DNA of 64,000 nucleotides. It comes from G963675935 sp963675935 (GTDB lineage: Bacteria; Planctomycetota; Planctomycetia; Pirellulales; Thermoguttaceae). The notes under the pieces were generated by a model. It saw nothing but the letters and a program-made list of their open reading frames with translations, searched no databases and had not been told where the DNA came from. The DNA is taken from positions 62,001-126,000 of the forward strand of contig CAXXPV010000008.1 of NCBI GenBank assembly GCA_963675935.2, read 5' to 3'. A program made the position numbers and the translations under genes. This document shows, piece by piece, positions 50,451 to 57,935 of the stretch. The number at the start of each line of letters is the position of its first letter. The stretch's first letter is position 1.

Positions 50451-51437
50451 ATGAAAATCGGCCTGACCTACGACCTACGCGACGACTACCTCGCCGAAGG
50501 ATATTCCGAAGAAGAAACCGCTGAATTCGATAGCCCCGTCACCATCGGCGGCATCGAAGCGGCGCTGCAAGAGCTTGGCTACGAAACCGACCGGATCGGC
50601 AACGCCAAGCGACTCATCGCCCGGCTCGCCCAAGGCGACCGCTGGGACTTGGTGTTCAATTTCGCCGAAGGATTGAAAGGGCTTTCCCGCGAGTCGCAGG
50701 TGCCCGCGATCCTCGACGTTTACGACATCCCTTACACCTTCTCCGATCCGCTCGTGCTCGCGTTGGCCTTGCACAAAGGCATGACGAAGAGCGTGGTGCG
50801 TCAGGCGGGCATCGCCACGGCCGACTTCGCCGTGGTCGAGTGCCCGGCCGACGTGGCGAAGATCGATCTGCCGTTTCCGCTGTTCGCCAAGCCCGTGGCC
50901 GAGGGCACTAGCAAGGGCATCACGGGGGCGTCGAAAATCCGCGATCGGGCCGCGCTCGAAACGGTCTGCCGCGATCTGCTGGAAGAATTTCAGCAGCCGG
51001 TGCTGGTCGAAACTTTCTTGGCCGGCCGAGAGTTCACCGTCGGCGTGACCGGCACGAACTGCGAGTCGCAAGTGCTAGGTACGATGGAAATCCTGCTTCT
51101 GCCCGAGGCCGAGGCCGAAATCTACTCCTACGCCAACAAGGAAAACTACACCGATCGGGTGCGCTATCGGCTGGTTCGCCCGGCGGACGACCCGGTGGTC
51201 GCCGAGGTTGAACGGTTGACGCTTGCCGCGTGGCGGGCGTTGAATTGCCGCGACGGCGGCCGGGTCGATGTCCGCTGCGACGTCGCGGGAAAGCCCCATT
51301 TTATCGAGGTCAATCCTCTGCCGGGCCTCAATCCCGAGCGGTCCGACCTGCCGATCCTCTGCGGTTTCGTGGGCGTCCCGTTCGTCGATCTCGTCGACCG
51401 GATCGTTCGCTCGGCCTTGCGAAGAATGAAAACGTAG
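50451..51437 (+). CDS. D-Ala-D-Ala-ligase-like ATP-grasp enzyme 1
   Basis: The 328-residue protein begins MKIGLTYDLRDDYLAEG. The first domain ends near DVYDIPYTFSDPLVLALALH, then a Lys-containing stretch KGMTKSVVRQAGIATADFAV follows as in D-Ala-D-Ala ligases. The ATP-grasp part has PLFAKPVAEGTSKGITGASK (ATP-binding Lys and loop) and EFTVGVTGTNCE. The metal site is VDVRCDVAGKPHFIEVNPLP with the Asp, Glu and Asn ligands. These enzymes join an amino acid to another through an acyl phosphate. True Ddl carries EKPxxG and GSSVG motifs near the start, which are modified here, so cell-wall Ddl function is doubtful. It is followed by a second such gene and a GNAT gene. Confidence 0.88.
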   Translation: MKIGLTYDLRDDYLAEGYSEEETAEFDSPVTIGGIEAALQELGYETDRIGNAKRLIARLAQGDRWDLVFNFAEGLKGLSRESQVPAILDVYDIPYTFSDPLVLALALHKGMTKSVVRQAGIATADFAVVECPADVAKIDLPFPLFAKPVAEGTSKGITGASKIRDRAALETVCRDLLEEFQQPVLVETFLAGREFTVGVTGTNCESQVLGTMEILLLPEAEAEIYSYANKENYTDRVRYRLVRPADDPVVAEVERLTLAAWRALNCRDGGRVDVRCDVAGKPHFIEVNPLPGLNPERSDLPILCGFVGVPFVDLVDRIVRSALRRMKT

Positions 51438-51598
51438 AACGGAATTTTATTCCGTTCAGGAGATGGTCGGAAGGAGCTTCCGTGGAGCAGGTTGCCAACC
51501 TGCCAGAATCACGAATGTTTTTGACGTTTTATGGCAGGTTGGCAACTTGCCCCACGATGAAATCAAATCCTGAACGGAATAAAATTCCGTTCTACGTT
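51431..51598. repeat. Nested palindrome filling the gap between the two ligase genes
   Basis: The outer 30-base arms (51431-51460 and 51569-51598) are perfect inverted copies. The left arm contains the stop codon of ligase 1, and the right arm ends one base before the start codon of ligase 2. Inside are inverted copies of TGGCAGGTTGGCAA (also seen once at 6600-6613). The gap is therefore entirely made of repeat. Confidence 0.9.
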
Positions 51599-52648
51599 AT
51601 GCGAATCGTCATTCTTCACAACGCCGTGCCGCCAAATGCCCCGCCGGAAGACCTCGATACGCTGGTCGAGGTCGAGGCGATTGCCGGCGCGTTGCGTCGC
51701 TTGGGGCACACGGCGGAAACGCTGGCCTGCGGACTCGATCTGGCCGAGTTGCGCGAGGAGCTTTTGCGGCGCCGGCCCGATGTGGTTTTTAACATGGTCG
51801 AATCCTTGGGCGGCGACGATTCGCTGGTCTACCTGCCGCCGGCGGTTCTGGACGCGATGGCCGTGCCCTATTGCGGCTGCCGCACGGAATCGCTCTTTCT
51901 GACCACGCACAAAACCTTGGCCAAAGAGCGGATGCGCCAGGCGGGATTGCCGACGCCGGATTGGTTGGAAGAATTTTGTAGGGTGGGACAAGTTTGTAGG
52001 GTGGGACAAGCGGAGCGCAGTCCCACCAAGATGGCTGATGAACTTGGTGGGACTGCGCTACGCTTGTCCCACCCTACTTCTTCGTGGATCATCAAGGGTG
52101 TCTGGGATCAAGGCTCTCGCGGCATGGGCGACGACGCCGTGGTACGCGACGCGGCGTCGGAGGAAGTGCAAAAGCGGCTGGCCGTTCGGGCGGCGGAAAC
52201 CCGGCGGCCCTGCTTCGCCGAAGAGTTCATCGACGGCCGCGAGTTCAACCTGTCGATGCTGGCCGGCGCGGACGGCGCCGAGACGCTGCCGCCGGCGGAG
52301 ATCGTCTTCGAGGATTTTCCGCCTGAAAAGCCGCGCATCGTCGGCCACACGGCCAAGTGGCAAGAGGATTCGTTCGAGTACGCCCACACGGTTCGCCGAT
52401 TCGACTTCAGCGATTCCGACGATGCATTGTTGGACCGCTTGCGAGAGTTGGCCCGGCAGTGTTGGACGTTGTTCCGACTCGGCGGCTGGGCGCGGGTCGA
52501 TTTTCGCGTGGATGCGGCGGGCCGGCCGTGGATTTTGGAAGTGAACGGCAATCCGTGCCTTTCGCCCGACGCCGGGTTTGCCGCCGCGCTGGCTCGGGCG
52601 TCGATTTCCTATGATGAGGGAATGCGTCGGATTTTAGAGGATGCTTGA
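51599..52648 (+). CDS. D-Ala-D-Ala-ligase-like ATP-grasp enzyme 2, with a repeat inserted in frame
   Basis: The 349-residue product starts at ATG 51599, right at the edge of a palindromic repeat, and no ribosome site is visible. The N-terminal domain (MRIVILHNAVPPNAPPEDLD, then DVVFNMVESLGGDDSLVYLP) resembles ligase 1. THKTLAKERMRQAGLPTPDW precedes the ATP site. There, about 32 residues (CRVGQVCRVGQAERSPTKMA and following, to SHPTS) come from a GTAGGGTGGGACAAGC-family palindrome at 51978-52077. After it the ATP-grasp continues normally: WIIKGVWDQGSRGMG, FAEEFIDGREFNLSM, and VDFRVDAAGRPWILEVNGNP with the metal ligands. The insert lies in a loop between the first domain and the ATP-grasp fold, so activity may be kept. 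Substrate unknown. Confidence 0.85.
   Translation: MRIVILHNAVPPNAPPEDLDTLVEVEAIAGALRRLGHTAETLACGLDLAELREELLRRRPDVVFNMVESLGGDDSLVYLPPAVLDAMAVPYCGCRTESLFLTTHKTLAKERMRQAGLPTPDWLEEFCRVGQVCRVGQAERSPTKMADELGGTALRLSHPTSSWIIKGVWDQGSRGMGDDAVVRDAASEEVQKRLAVRAAETRRPCFAEEFIDGREFNLSMLAGADGAETLPPAEIVFEDFPPEKPRIVGHTAKWQEDSFEYAHTVRRFDFSDSDDALLDRLRELARQCWTLFRLGGWARVDFRVDAAGRPWILEVNGNPCLSPDAGFAAALARASISYDEGMRRILEDA
51978..52077. repeat. GTAGGGTGGGACAAGC-family palindrome inside the ligase 2 gene
   Basis: The left arm (GTAGGGTGGGACAAG, present twice) and the right arm (CTTGTCCCACCCTAC, ending at 52077) enclose GCGCAGTCCCACC and its inverse. A copy outside genes lies at 56158-56239. The insertion leaves the reading frame intact. 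Confidence 0.9.
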
Positions 52649-52654
52649 ATAAAC

Positions 52655-53143
52655 ATGACCGATTCACCGATTGAGTTTCGTTTTGACGTTCTGCCCGAAG
52701 ACGCGGAAAACGTCCGCCGGCTGGTCGATTCGACCGGCGTGTTCTCCAAGGTCGAAATCGACGTGGCCGTCGAGCTGGTCGAAGATCGGCTGAAACTCGG
52801 CGCGAAAAGCGACTATCTGTTCGTGTTCGCCGAGTTGGACGGCCGCGCGGTCGGCTACACGTGTTACGGTCGGATTCCGTTGACCGAGGCCAGCTTCGAT
52901 CTCTATTGGATCGCGGTCGATCGGTCGTTGCAAGGCCGGAAGATCGGGCGGCTCTTGCTCGAAAAGACCGAGGAGCTGATTCGCTCGCTACGCGGTCGGC
53001 AGGTTTACATTGAGACGTCGAACCGCGGCCAATACGCCCCGACCCGCGGATTTTATTTGCGATGTGGGTATCAGCAGGCGGCGCTGTTCGCCGATTTTTA
53101 CGCCGAAGGCGACGACAAGGTGATTTACGAGCGGAAACTGTAA
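52655..53143 (+). CDS. GNAT-family N-acetyltransferase
   Basis: This 162-residue protein has the GNAT fold. YLFVFAELDGRAVGYTCYGR leads to the core, and IAVDRSLQGRKIGRLLLEKT is motif A, whose QGRKIG binds acetyl-CoA. IETSNRGQYAPTRGFYLRCG is motif B. It starts seven bases after the ligase 2 stop, so it is in the same operon. GNAT enzymes acetylate amines. In methanogens a lysine 2,3-aminomutase is paired with a GNAT protein (AblB) that makes N-epsilon-acetyl-beta-lysine as an osmolyte. Whether this one acts on beta-lysine or on the product of the ligases is open. Confidence 0.9.
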   Translation: MTDSPIEFRFDVLPEDAENVRRLVDSTGVFSKVEIDVAVELVEDRLKLGAKSDYLFVFAELDGRAVGYTCYGRIPLTEASFDLYWIAVDRSLQGRKIGRLLLEKTEELIRSLRGRQVYIETSNRGQYAPTRGFYLRCGYQQAALFADFYAEGDDKVIYERKL

Positions 53144-53181
53144 GTTGCGTGGCAAGATTATTCTTGCGAAGCCGCAAGCGG

Positions 53182-53742
53182 CTAGGATGGCGACTTCTTG
53201 TCTCCTCGTCTCCCCCTCCCCCCATCTCCCCCTCTCTCCTTTCGCCCCATCGCCGCGCCGGCGACGATCAGTCCCGCGCCGGTGAGTCCCACGACGCCGG
53301 CAAAGGCTAGTTGGATGCGATAAATGGCCAAGCGATCGGTGTACCTTTGGTCGATGCGGCGATCCAGCCCTTGTTTCATCAGCGTCCAATAATGCCACGT
53401 TACGAGCGGCGTGAATTTTTGGGCGCTCTGTCGAATGCGATCGGGATCAACATTGTCGATGTCGGGAATCGGCCGCTTCACGAAAAACACGATGCCCAGG
53501 ACGATTGCCGCAATGACAAGCACGGCGCCGAGAAGCAACGCTTGCTGTTGCCATTGCCAAGCCGCGCCGGCCGGCGACCGTTGTGCGCCGCGGGGCGCCG
53601 GCTCCAGGTCGGCCATTTCACGCATGGTGGGAACTTGCTGCGAGGCCCCGCATGCTGGGCAGACGGTCATTTCGCCCGCCCGGCGCGGCTCAACGACGAT
53701 CGAGTGGCCGCAGCGGCACGGCAAAAGATACTGGGCGCTCAC
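53182..53742 (-). CDS. Zinc-ribbon membrane protein of unknown function
   Basis: This 186-residue protein begins with a zinc ribbon: LPCRCGHSIVVEP and MTVCPACGASQQV supply two CxC/CxxC pairs. Two hydrophobic helices follow (about 70-88, LLLGAVLVIAAIVLGIVFFV, and about 146-166, FAGVVGLTGAGLIVAGAAMG), then a basic glycine-rich tail. Such short ribbon plus membrane proteins are common in planctomycetes and have no assigned role. It faces the GNAT gene (convergent), with a GCCGCAAGCGGC repeat between them. Confidence 0.7.
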   Translation of the reverse strand: MSAQYLLPCRCGHSIVVEPRRAGEMTVCPACGASQQVPTMREMADLEPAPRGAQRSPAGAAWQWQQQALLLGAVLVIAAIVLGIVFFVKRPIPDIDNVDPDRIRQSAQKFTPLVTWHYWTLMKQGLDRRIDQRYTDRLAIYRIQLAFAGVVGLTGAGLIVAGAAMGRKERGGDGGRGRRGDKKSPS

Positions 53743-54449
53743 AAGTCATGCTCCGTTGGAGAATCGAAAAGGGAAAGGAGTTCACTCTTCTTGCAGTTTA
53801 ACTTCTCACGCGATTTCGTGCGAGTTGAGTCGGCGGAAAACCGGCGGAAACGGGAAATAGGAACCCAGCGGCAGGAAAACAATCCTGTAGCGGGGGTTGC
53901 GGATGGCGAAAAAGATGAATTTTTAGAAAATCCGGCCAAGAAAATACTGGACGTTCCAAATTGAGCGATTACAATGAATAAACGTAGTGTCGCAGTGACA
54001 GTATGCGCATCATTTAAGCCTGCGGGCAACAAGGTGGATCCCTTCGTGTTTCCTGCCAGCCGGGAAACCGCACCAGTCGGGATTTAGCCATCTGACACAT
54101 TGATGCCCTGTCGACGTGCCGGAGTCCGGTTTTCGCCGTCTGATCGACGGCGGAACCAAGACGGTTTTTTATGGGCGGAAGCCGTTTTGCATGACATCAA
54201 AACGGTTTTTTTGCGAGCAGAATCCGTTTTGCGGAGTCTGGGACGTTTGGGGTTCTTACAATGCGCGAACGCATTCTCAACGCAGACTGAATCTCTTGCC
54301 AAATGGCGAGGGAACGGCTGCGTTGTGGGAATTCGGTGGTAAAATTTTTTTGGCTTTGGCCATGCTTCGTTGGATAATGTAGTTGGATCATGAAATCATC
54401 GCGCCAATGTGCGCCACATGTTTAGTTGACTCACCAGAGGAGCGGCATT
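53743..54449. other. Gene-free 0.7-kb region upstream of the sigma factor
   Basis: No convincing gene was found. Two imperfect direct copies of about 30 bases (ACGGTTTTTTATGGGCGGAA at 54161 and a related stretch at 54202) are present. The promoter of the sigma factor gene should lie here. Confidence 0.4.
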
Positions 54450-56033
54450 TTGTACGACGCACTGTTAGATAGTTTGGAAGACGAACCGATTGCTCGAGCC
54501 GACGATTCGTTGGACTTAGGCGACGATCCCGTCGGAGTGGTCGGCGTCGAGGAAGACGACTTGGACCGAGCGGTCTTGGATGACGAAGAAGAGCATGATC
54601 CCGAAATGGACCTGGGCGCCGAAGAGCTGTTGGCCGGCGTCGAGGATGAGTCCTGGTCCGACGACCCCGTTCGGATGTATCTGACCCAGATGGGCGAAAT
54701 CCCACTGTTGACTCGCCTCCAGGAAGTCACCCTGGCCAAGCAGATCGAGGTAACCCGTACGCACTTCCGCCACAAGGTTTTGGAGTGCGACTACGTGATG
54801 CAGACGGCCGTGAAGGTTTTGCGGCGCGTCCACGACGGCGAGTTGCCGTTCGATCGCACCGTGCAGGTCTCCGTGACCGACCAACTGGAGAAGCACCAGA
54901 TTTTGGGCCGGTTGCCCCACAACCTGCAAACGCTCGAAACATTGATCAAGCGGAACCAGCGAGATTATAACATCGCCACGAGCAAGTCGCGGGCGTCGGC
55001 CCAGCGCCGAGCGGCCTGGCGCCGGCTCGGCCGCCGCCGTCGCCGCACGGTTCGCTTGGTCGAGGAACTCGGCCTCCGCACCCAGCGGATCGAGCCGATG
55101 ATCAAAACGCTTGAGGAGTTCAGCCGCCGGGTCGACGAACTCCATCAGCGCATCCGCCAATACAACGCCGAAAACTCCGGCTCGAAGGGTCGCCAACGCC
55201 AGCGCGAGCCTTGGATCGCCGAGTATCGGAGCATCTTGCGGGCCACGCAGGAGTCGCCCACCAGCTTGCGCAAGCGGGTCGCGTATCTCAAGCAGATTTA
55301 CGCCCAATATCAAGACGCCAAACGCGGACTGTCGGAAGGCAACCTGCGGCTGGTGGTCTCGATCGCCAAAAAATACCGCAACCGCGGCCTGAGCTTCCTG
55401 GACTTGATCCAGGAAGGCAACGCCGGCCTGATGCGCGCGGTCGATAAGTTCGAGTATCGACGCGGCTTCAAGTTCTGCACCTACGCCACGTGGTGGATCC
55501 GCCAGGCCATCACCCGCGCAGTGGCCGACCAAAGCCGAACGATCCGCATTCCGGTCCACATGGTCGAGACGATGTCGCGGGTGCGGAACGTTTCGCGCAA
55601 GCTGCTGCAAAAGCTCGGCCGCGAGCCGACGATCGAGGAGACCGCCCGGGCGAGCGACACTTGCGTGGACGAAGCCCGCAGGGTGTTGGCGATGAGCCGT
55701 TACCCGATCAGCCTCGACCGTCCGGTGGGCAACAGCGAGGACAGCCACTTCGGCGACTTGCTGCCCGACGGCGGCGCGCGTAGCCCGGCCATCGGCGCCA
55801 CGCACGGCATGCTTCGCAACCGCATCGCCAAGGTATTGAAGACGTTGAGCTACCGCGAGCGCGAGATCATCAAGCTCCGCTACGGTTTGGGCGACGGCTA
55901 CAGCTACACGTTGGAGGAAGTCGGCCACATTTTCAAGGTGACGCGCGAGCGCATTCGCCAGATCGAGGCGAAGGCCGTCCGCAAGTTGCAGCAGCCCTCG
56001 CGGAGCCAGGAGCTTGTCGGGTTCCTGGACTAA
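54450..56033 (+). CDS. RNA polymerase sigma factor, sigma-70 primary type (RpoD/SigA-like)
   Basis: The likely start is TTG 54450, since AGAGGAGCGG precedes it at the right spacing and MYDALLDSLEDEP would be the N-terminus; a TTG at 54426 is the alternative. The 527-residue protein opens with an acidic stretch (about residues 15-75). Region 1.2 is SDDPVRMYLTQMGEIPLLTR. Regions 2.1-2.4 include GNLRLVVSIAKKYRNRGLSF, LDLIQEGNAGLMRAVDKFEY and FCTYATWWIRQAITRAVADQ. Region 3 is LLQKLGREPTIEETA. Region 4 ends VTRERIRQIEAKAVRKLQ. The RpoD core-binding and -10 and -35 contacts are intact, so it is a housekeeping-type factor or a close paralog. Between regions 1.2 and 2 lies a very Arg-rich segment (RRAAWRRLGRRRRRTVRLVE). 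Confidence 0.92.
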   Translation: MYDALLDSLEDEPIARADDSLDLGDDPVGVVGVEEDDLDRAVLDDEEEHDPEMDLGAEELLAGVEDESWSDDPVRMYLTQMGEIPLLTRLQEVTLAKQIEVTRTHFRHKVLECDYVMQTAVKVLRRVHDGELPFDRTVQVSVTDQLEKHQILGRLPHNLQTLETLIKRNQRDYNIATSKSRASAQRRAAWRRLGRRRRRTVRLVEELGLRTQRIEPMIKTLEEFSRRVDELHQRIRQYNAENSGSKGRQRQREPWIAEYRSILRATQESPTSLRKRVAYLKQIYAQYQDAKRGLSEGNLRLVVSIAKKYRNRGLSFLDLIQEGNAGLMRAVDKFEYRRGFKFCTYATWWIRQAITRAVADQSRTIRIPVHMVETMSRVRNVSRKLLQKLGREPTIEETARASDTCVDEARRVLAMSRYPISLDRPVGNSEDSHFGDLLPDGGARSPAIGATHGMLRNRIAKVLKTLSYREREIIKLRYGLGDGYSYTLEEVGHIFKVTRERIRQIEAKAVRKLQQPSRSQELVGFLD

Positions 56034-56089
56034 CGCGATTCGCTCGTCCGAAAGTTTTTCGCCAGCCGCTTGCGGCTTCGCATTTCCGT

Positions 56090-56117
56090 TGGGGCGGCAG
56101 TTGAACTGCCGCCCCAA
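56090..56117. terminator. Hairpin behind the sigma factor gene
   Basis: TTGGGGCGGCAGTTGAACTG and its inverse form a strong stem related to the 49-base repeats at 49165 and 49902, here without a long T run. GCCGCTTGCGGCTTCGCA repeats flank it at 56071 and 56134. Confidence 0.55.
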
Positions 56118-56157
56118 CGTTGTTTATCCACCAGCCGCTTGCGGCTTCGCAAAAGGA

Positions 56158-56239
56158 GTAGGGTGGGACAAGCTTGCGCAGTCCCACCAGACGATTTTCA
56201 CGGTTATCGGTGGGACTGCGCAAGCTTGTCCCACCCTAC
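56158..56239. repeat. GTAGGGTGGGACAAGC-family palindrome between genes
   Basis: A near-perfect inverted repeat (GTAGGGTGGGACAAGCTTGC and its inverse ending at 56239), with GCGCAGTCCCACC inner arms. It is the intergenic sister of the copy inside the ligase 2 gene. Its right end touches the 3' end of the - strand Cys-rich gene. Confidence 0.88.
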
Positions 56240-56242
56240 GGT

Positions 56243-56599
56243 TTACCGGCAATCGGGCCGTGCGATTTTTTCCGAACAGGGTGGCGTCGGTGCCCACCAT
56301 CTTAATGGGGAGCAGAACGGCGACTTTGATGTCCCCACGCGGGTCCAAAACGCTTGAACCTTCGCCCGATGCTCGCAGTAGCCGGCCCAGGCGTTGTCGC
56401 AGCAGGGCCGGGGATTGACGCAACACGCGCTTGGCGTCCATGCCTCGACCGCGAAGCCCGGCGGTGAGCAACAGGCCTCGCCGCTCAGGGCCGATTGACC
56501 GGCCGACCAGCCCCCGTTGCACCCGACGCAGCCGGCGTTGGCTGGCGCCACGCAGCCGATGACAGCCGCAGCCGCTAGAATTCCAGTAAACCATCGCAT
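56243..56599 (-). CDS. Small secreted Cys-rich protein
   Basis: The 118-residue product from ATG 56599 has a signal peptide (MRWFTGILAAAAVIGCVAPA, cleavage near NAG). The mature part holds about a dozen cysteines, several as CC or CxxC (GCVGCNGG, EACCSPPG, SACCVNPRPCCDN). An alternative ATG 12 codons earlier would give a longer leader. Cys-rich exported proteins of this size are known in planctomycetes, but I do not recognise a family. Its stop codon lies four bases from the palindrome at 56158-56239. Confidence 0.55.
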   Translation of the reverse strand: MRWFTGILAAAAVIGCVAPANAGCVGCNGGWSAGQSALSGEACCSPPGFAVEAWTPSACCVNPRPCCDNAWAGYCEHRAKVQAFWTRVGTSKSPFCSPLRWWAPTPPCSEKIARPDCR

Positions 56600-56970
56600 G
56601 GCAATTGCCCTTATTACAGTCTGGTGAATCGACATTTGCGACCGTTGTTTAGCCGGCGAGCTTGCTCGCCGCGATTGTTCGGCGATTTCGGCAAATAATG
56701 CGGCGAACGAGTTCGCCGGCTAAACAAGACAGCGGCGAAATTAAATGCCCTACGCAATTATTCGGTCGCCCGGGGGTGATGAGAACACGCAGCCATAGAC
56801 GAAATTGCCGCGAAAGGGTTGTTGGGGTAGCAGTTCTCTGCCCTCAGGGTGTATAATGCCGCCTTGGAAAATCTGAAAAGGGTGCGATGCCTTGGTGGCC
56901 TCGCAGGTTTTTACAGTTCGGGTGGTCGGGCCGCCATCCGGTTTATCGCTTTGCGATACCGGAGGATACC
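56600..56970. repeat. Intergenic region with inverted repeat 56645-56727
   Basis: TTGTTTAGCCGGCGAGCTTG and its inverse (ending at 56727) form a palindrome of about 83 bases. The rest up to 56970 holds no gene that I can support. A strong ribosome site for the next gene ends it. Confidence 0.75.
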
Positions 56971-57300
56971 TTGGACACGCAGAACCCACAGAATACCAAT
57001 CCCCAACAACTCGGCGGCTGCTTCGTGCGTTTGCTCTGGCTGGCCGTCGGCAACCTGGTCCTCGTGCTGTCGGCCGTCGGCATCGTCCAGAACCGGGCAG
57101 GTTTCCAACTCGGCGCGATGGATGTCGTGCTTGCTGTCACTGCCATCTTTCTGCCGGCGATGCGATACGTCGATATTCGCTTTCTCAATGGAAAAACGAG
57201 CGATAACCGGCAGGCCACCATGGCCGATTGGCTCCGCTATTCCGTCACGGTGCTGGGCGTTTCCTTGGCGCTGTGGGTCGGGGCCCATTTGATCTCGTGA
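56971..57300 (+). CDS. Small membrane protein with three predicted helices
   Basis: TTG 56971 is the probable start, because GGAGG lies six bases ahead and the upstream extension is not membrane-like. The 109-residue product has helices at about residues 17-37 (VRLLWLAVGNLVLVLSAVGI), 47-62 (MDVVLAVTAIFLPAMRY) and 88-108 (RYSVTVLGVSLALWVGAHL). It ends eight bases before the MscL gene, so the two are probably one transcript. The family is not recognised. Confidence 0.65.
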   Translation: MDTQNPQNTNPQQLGGCFVRLLWLAVGNLVLVLSAVGIVQNRAGFQLGAMDVVLAVTAIFLPAMRYVDIRFLNGKTSDNRQATMADWLRYSVTVLGVSLALWVGAHLIS

Positions 57301-57308
57301 GGTGTCAC

Positions 57309-57800
57309 ATGAGCATGTTGAGTGAGTTTCGGGAATTCGCCGTCAAGGGAAACGCCGTCGATATGGCCGTCGGCATTATCATCGGCGGGGCCTTCGGCAA
57401 GCTTGTCACGTCGCTGGTCAACGATGTCGTCATGCCGCCACTCGGGATGTTGCTGGGGCAGGTGCCTTTCAACGATCTGTTTATCCCGATGGGCAGCGGC
57501 CGCTTCGATTCCTGGGACGCGGCAAACGCGGCCGGCGCGTTTAACACCTTGGCCGCGGCGAAGGCGGCCGGCGTTCCCACGATCGCCTACGGCCTGTTCA
57601 TCAACAACGTCATCGACTTTACGATCATGGCCTTCTGCATTTTTTTGGTGGTTCGGCAGATGAATCACATCAAGCAGATATTGCCGCTGCCGAAGCCGGC
57701 CCCCGAACCGACGACGAAGACCTGTCCCGAGTGTCTTTCGACCGTTCCAATCAAGGCCAAGCGATGCGCCTATTGCACATCGCCGCTCGAAGGAAACTGA
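57309..57800 (+). CDS. mscL: Large-conductance mechanosensitive channel MscL with a C-terminal zinc ribbon
   Basis: This 163-residue protein has the MscL N-terminus and first helix (FREFAVKGNAVDMAVGIIIG, GAFGKLVTSLVNDVVMPPLG). The periplasmic loop is followed by a second helix (YGLFINNVIDFTIMAFCIFL) and a cytoplasmic tail. The tail carries two Cys pairs (TCPECLSTVP and RCAYCTSPL) that would form a zinc ribbon, which E. coli MscL lacks. The length (E. coli 136) is explained by this tail. MscL opens when the membrane is stretched and releases solutes on osmotic downshift. It lies behind a small membrane-protein gene in the same direction. Confidence 0.95.
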   Translation: MSMLSEFREFAVKGNAVDMAVGIIIGGAFGKLVTSLVNDVVMPPLGMLLGQVPFNDLFIPMGSGRFDSWDAANAAGAFNTLAAAKAAGVPTIAYGLFINNVIDFTIMAFCIFLVVRQMNHIKQILPLPKPAPEPTTKTCPECLSTVPIKAKRCAYCTSPLEGN

Positions 57801-57822
57801 GTGTCAGACAGCAAATTGTTCC

Positions 57823-57902
57823 CAATAGCCGGGGGCTAACAGCCCCCGGAATGTGCAAGCTAGTTGGCCGTTTCTCCGGGGGCTGTTAGCCCCCGGCTAT
57901 TG
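57823..57902. repeat. CCGGGGGCTAACAGCCCCCGG palindrome before nuoH
   Basis: CAATAGCCGGGGGCTAACAG and its inverse (ending at 57902) form a nested palindrome. The right arm ends 34 bases before the nuoH start. A half copy lies at 49115. Confidence 0.88.
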
Positions 57903-57935
57903 CTCCATTATCGGGATCAATCGCCAAGTTTGTCC

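Noticed and set aside
51230..51598. N-terminal extension of ATP-grasp ligase 2
   Set aside because: The open frame overlaps ligase 1 and a palindromic repeat. The conserved ligase start MRIVILHN begins at 51599.
54161..54231. Possible CRISPR-like direct repeats
   Set aside because: There are only two imperfect copies with no regular spacer, and no cas genes are present.
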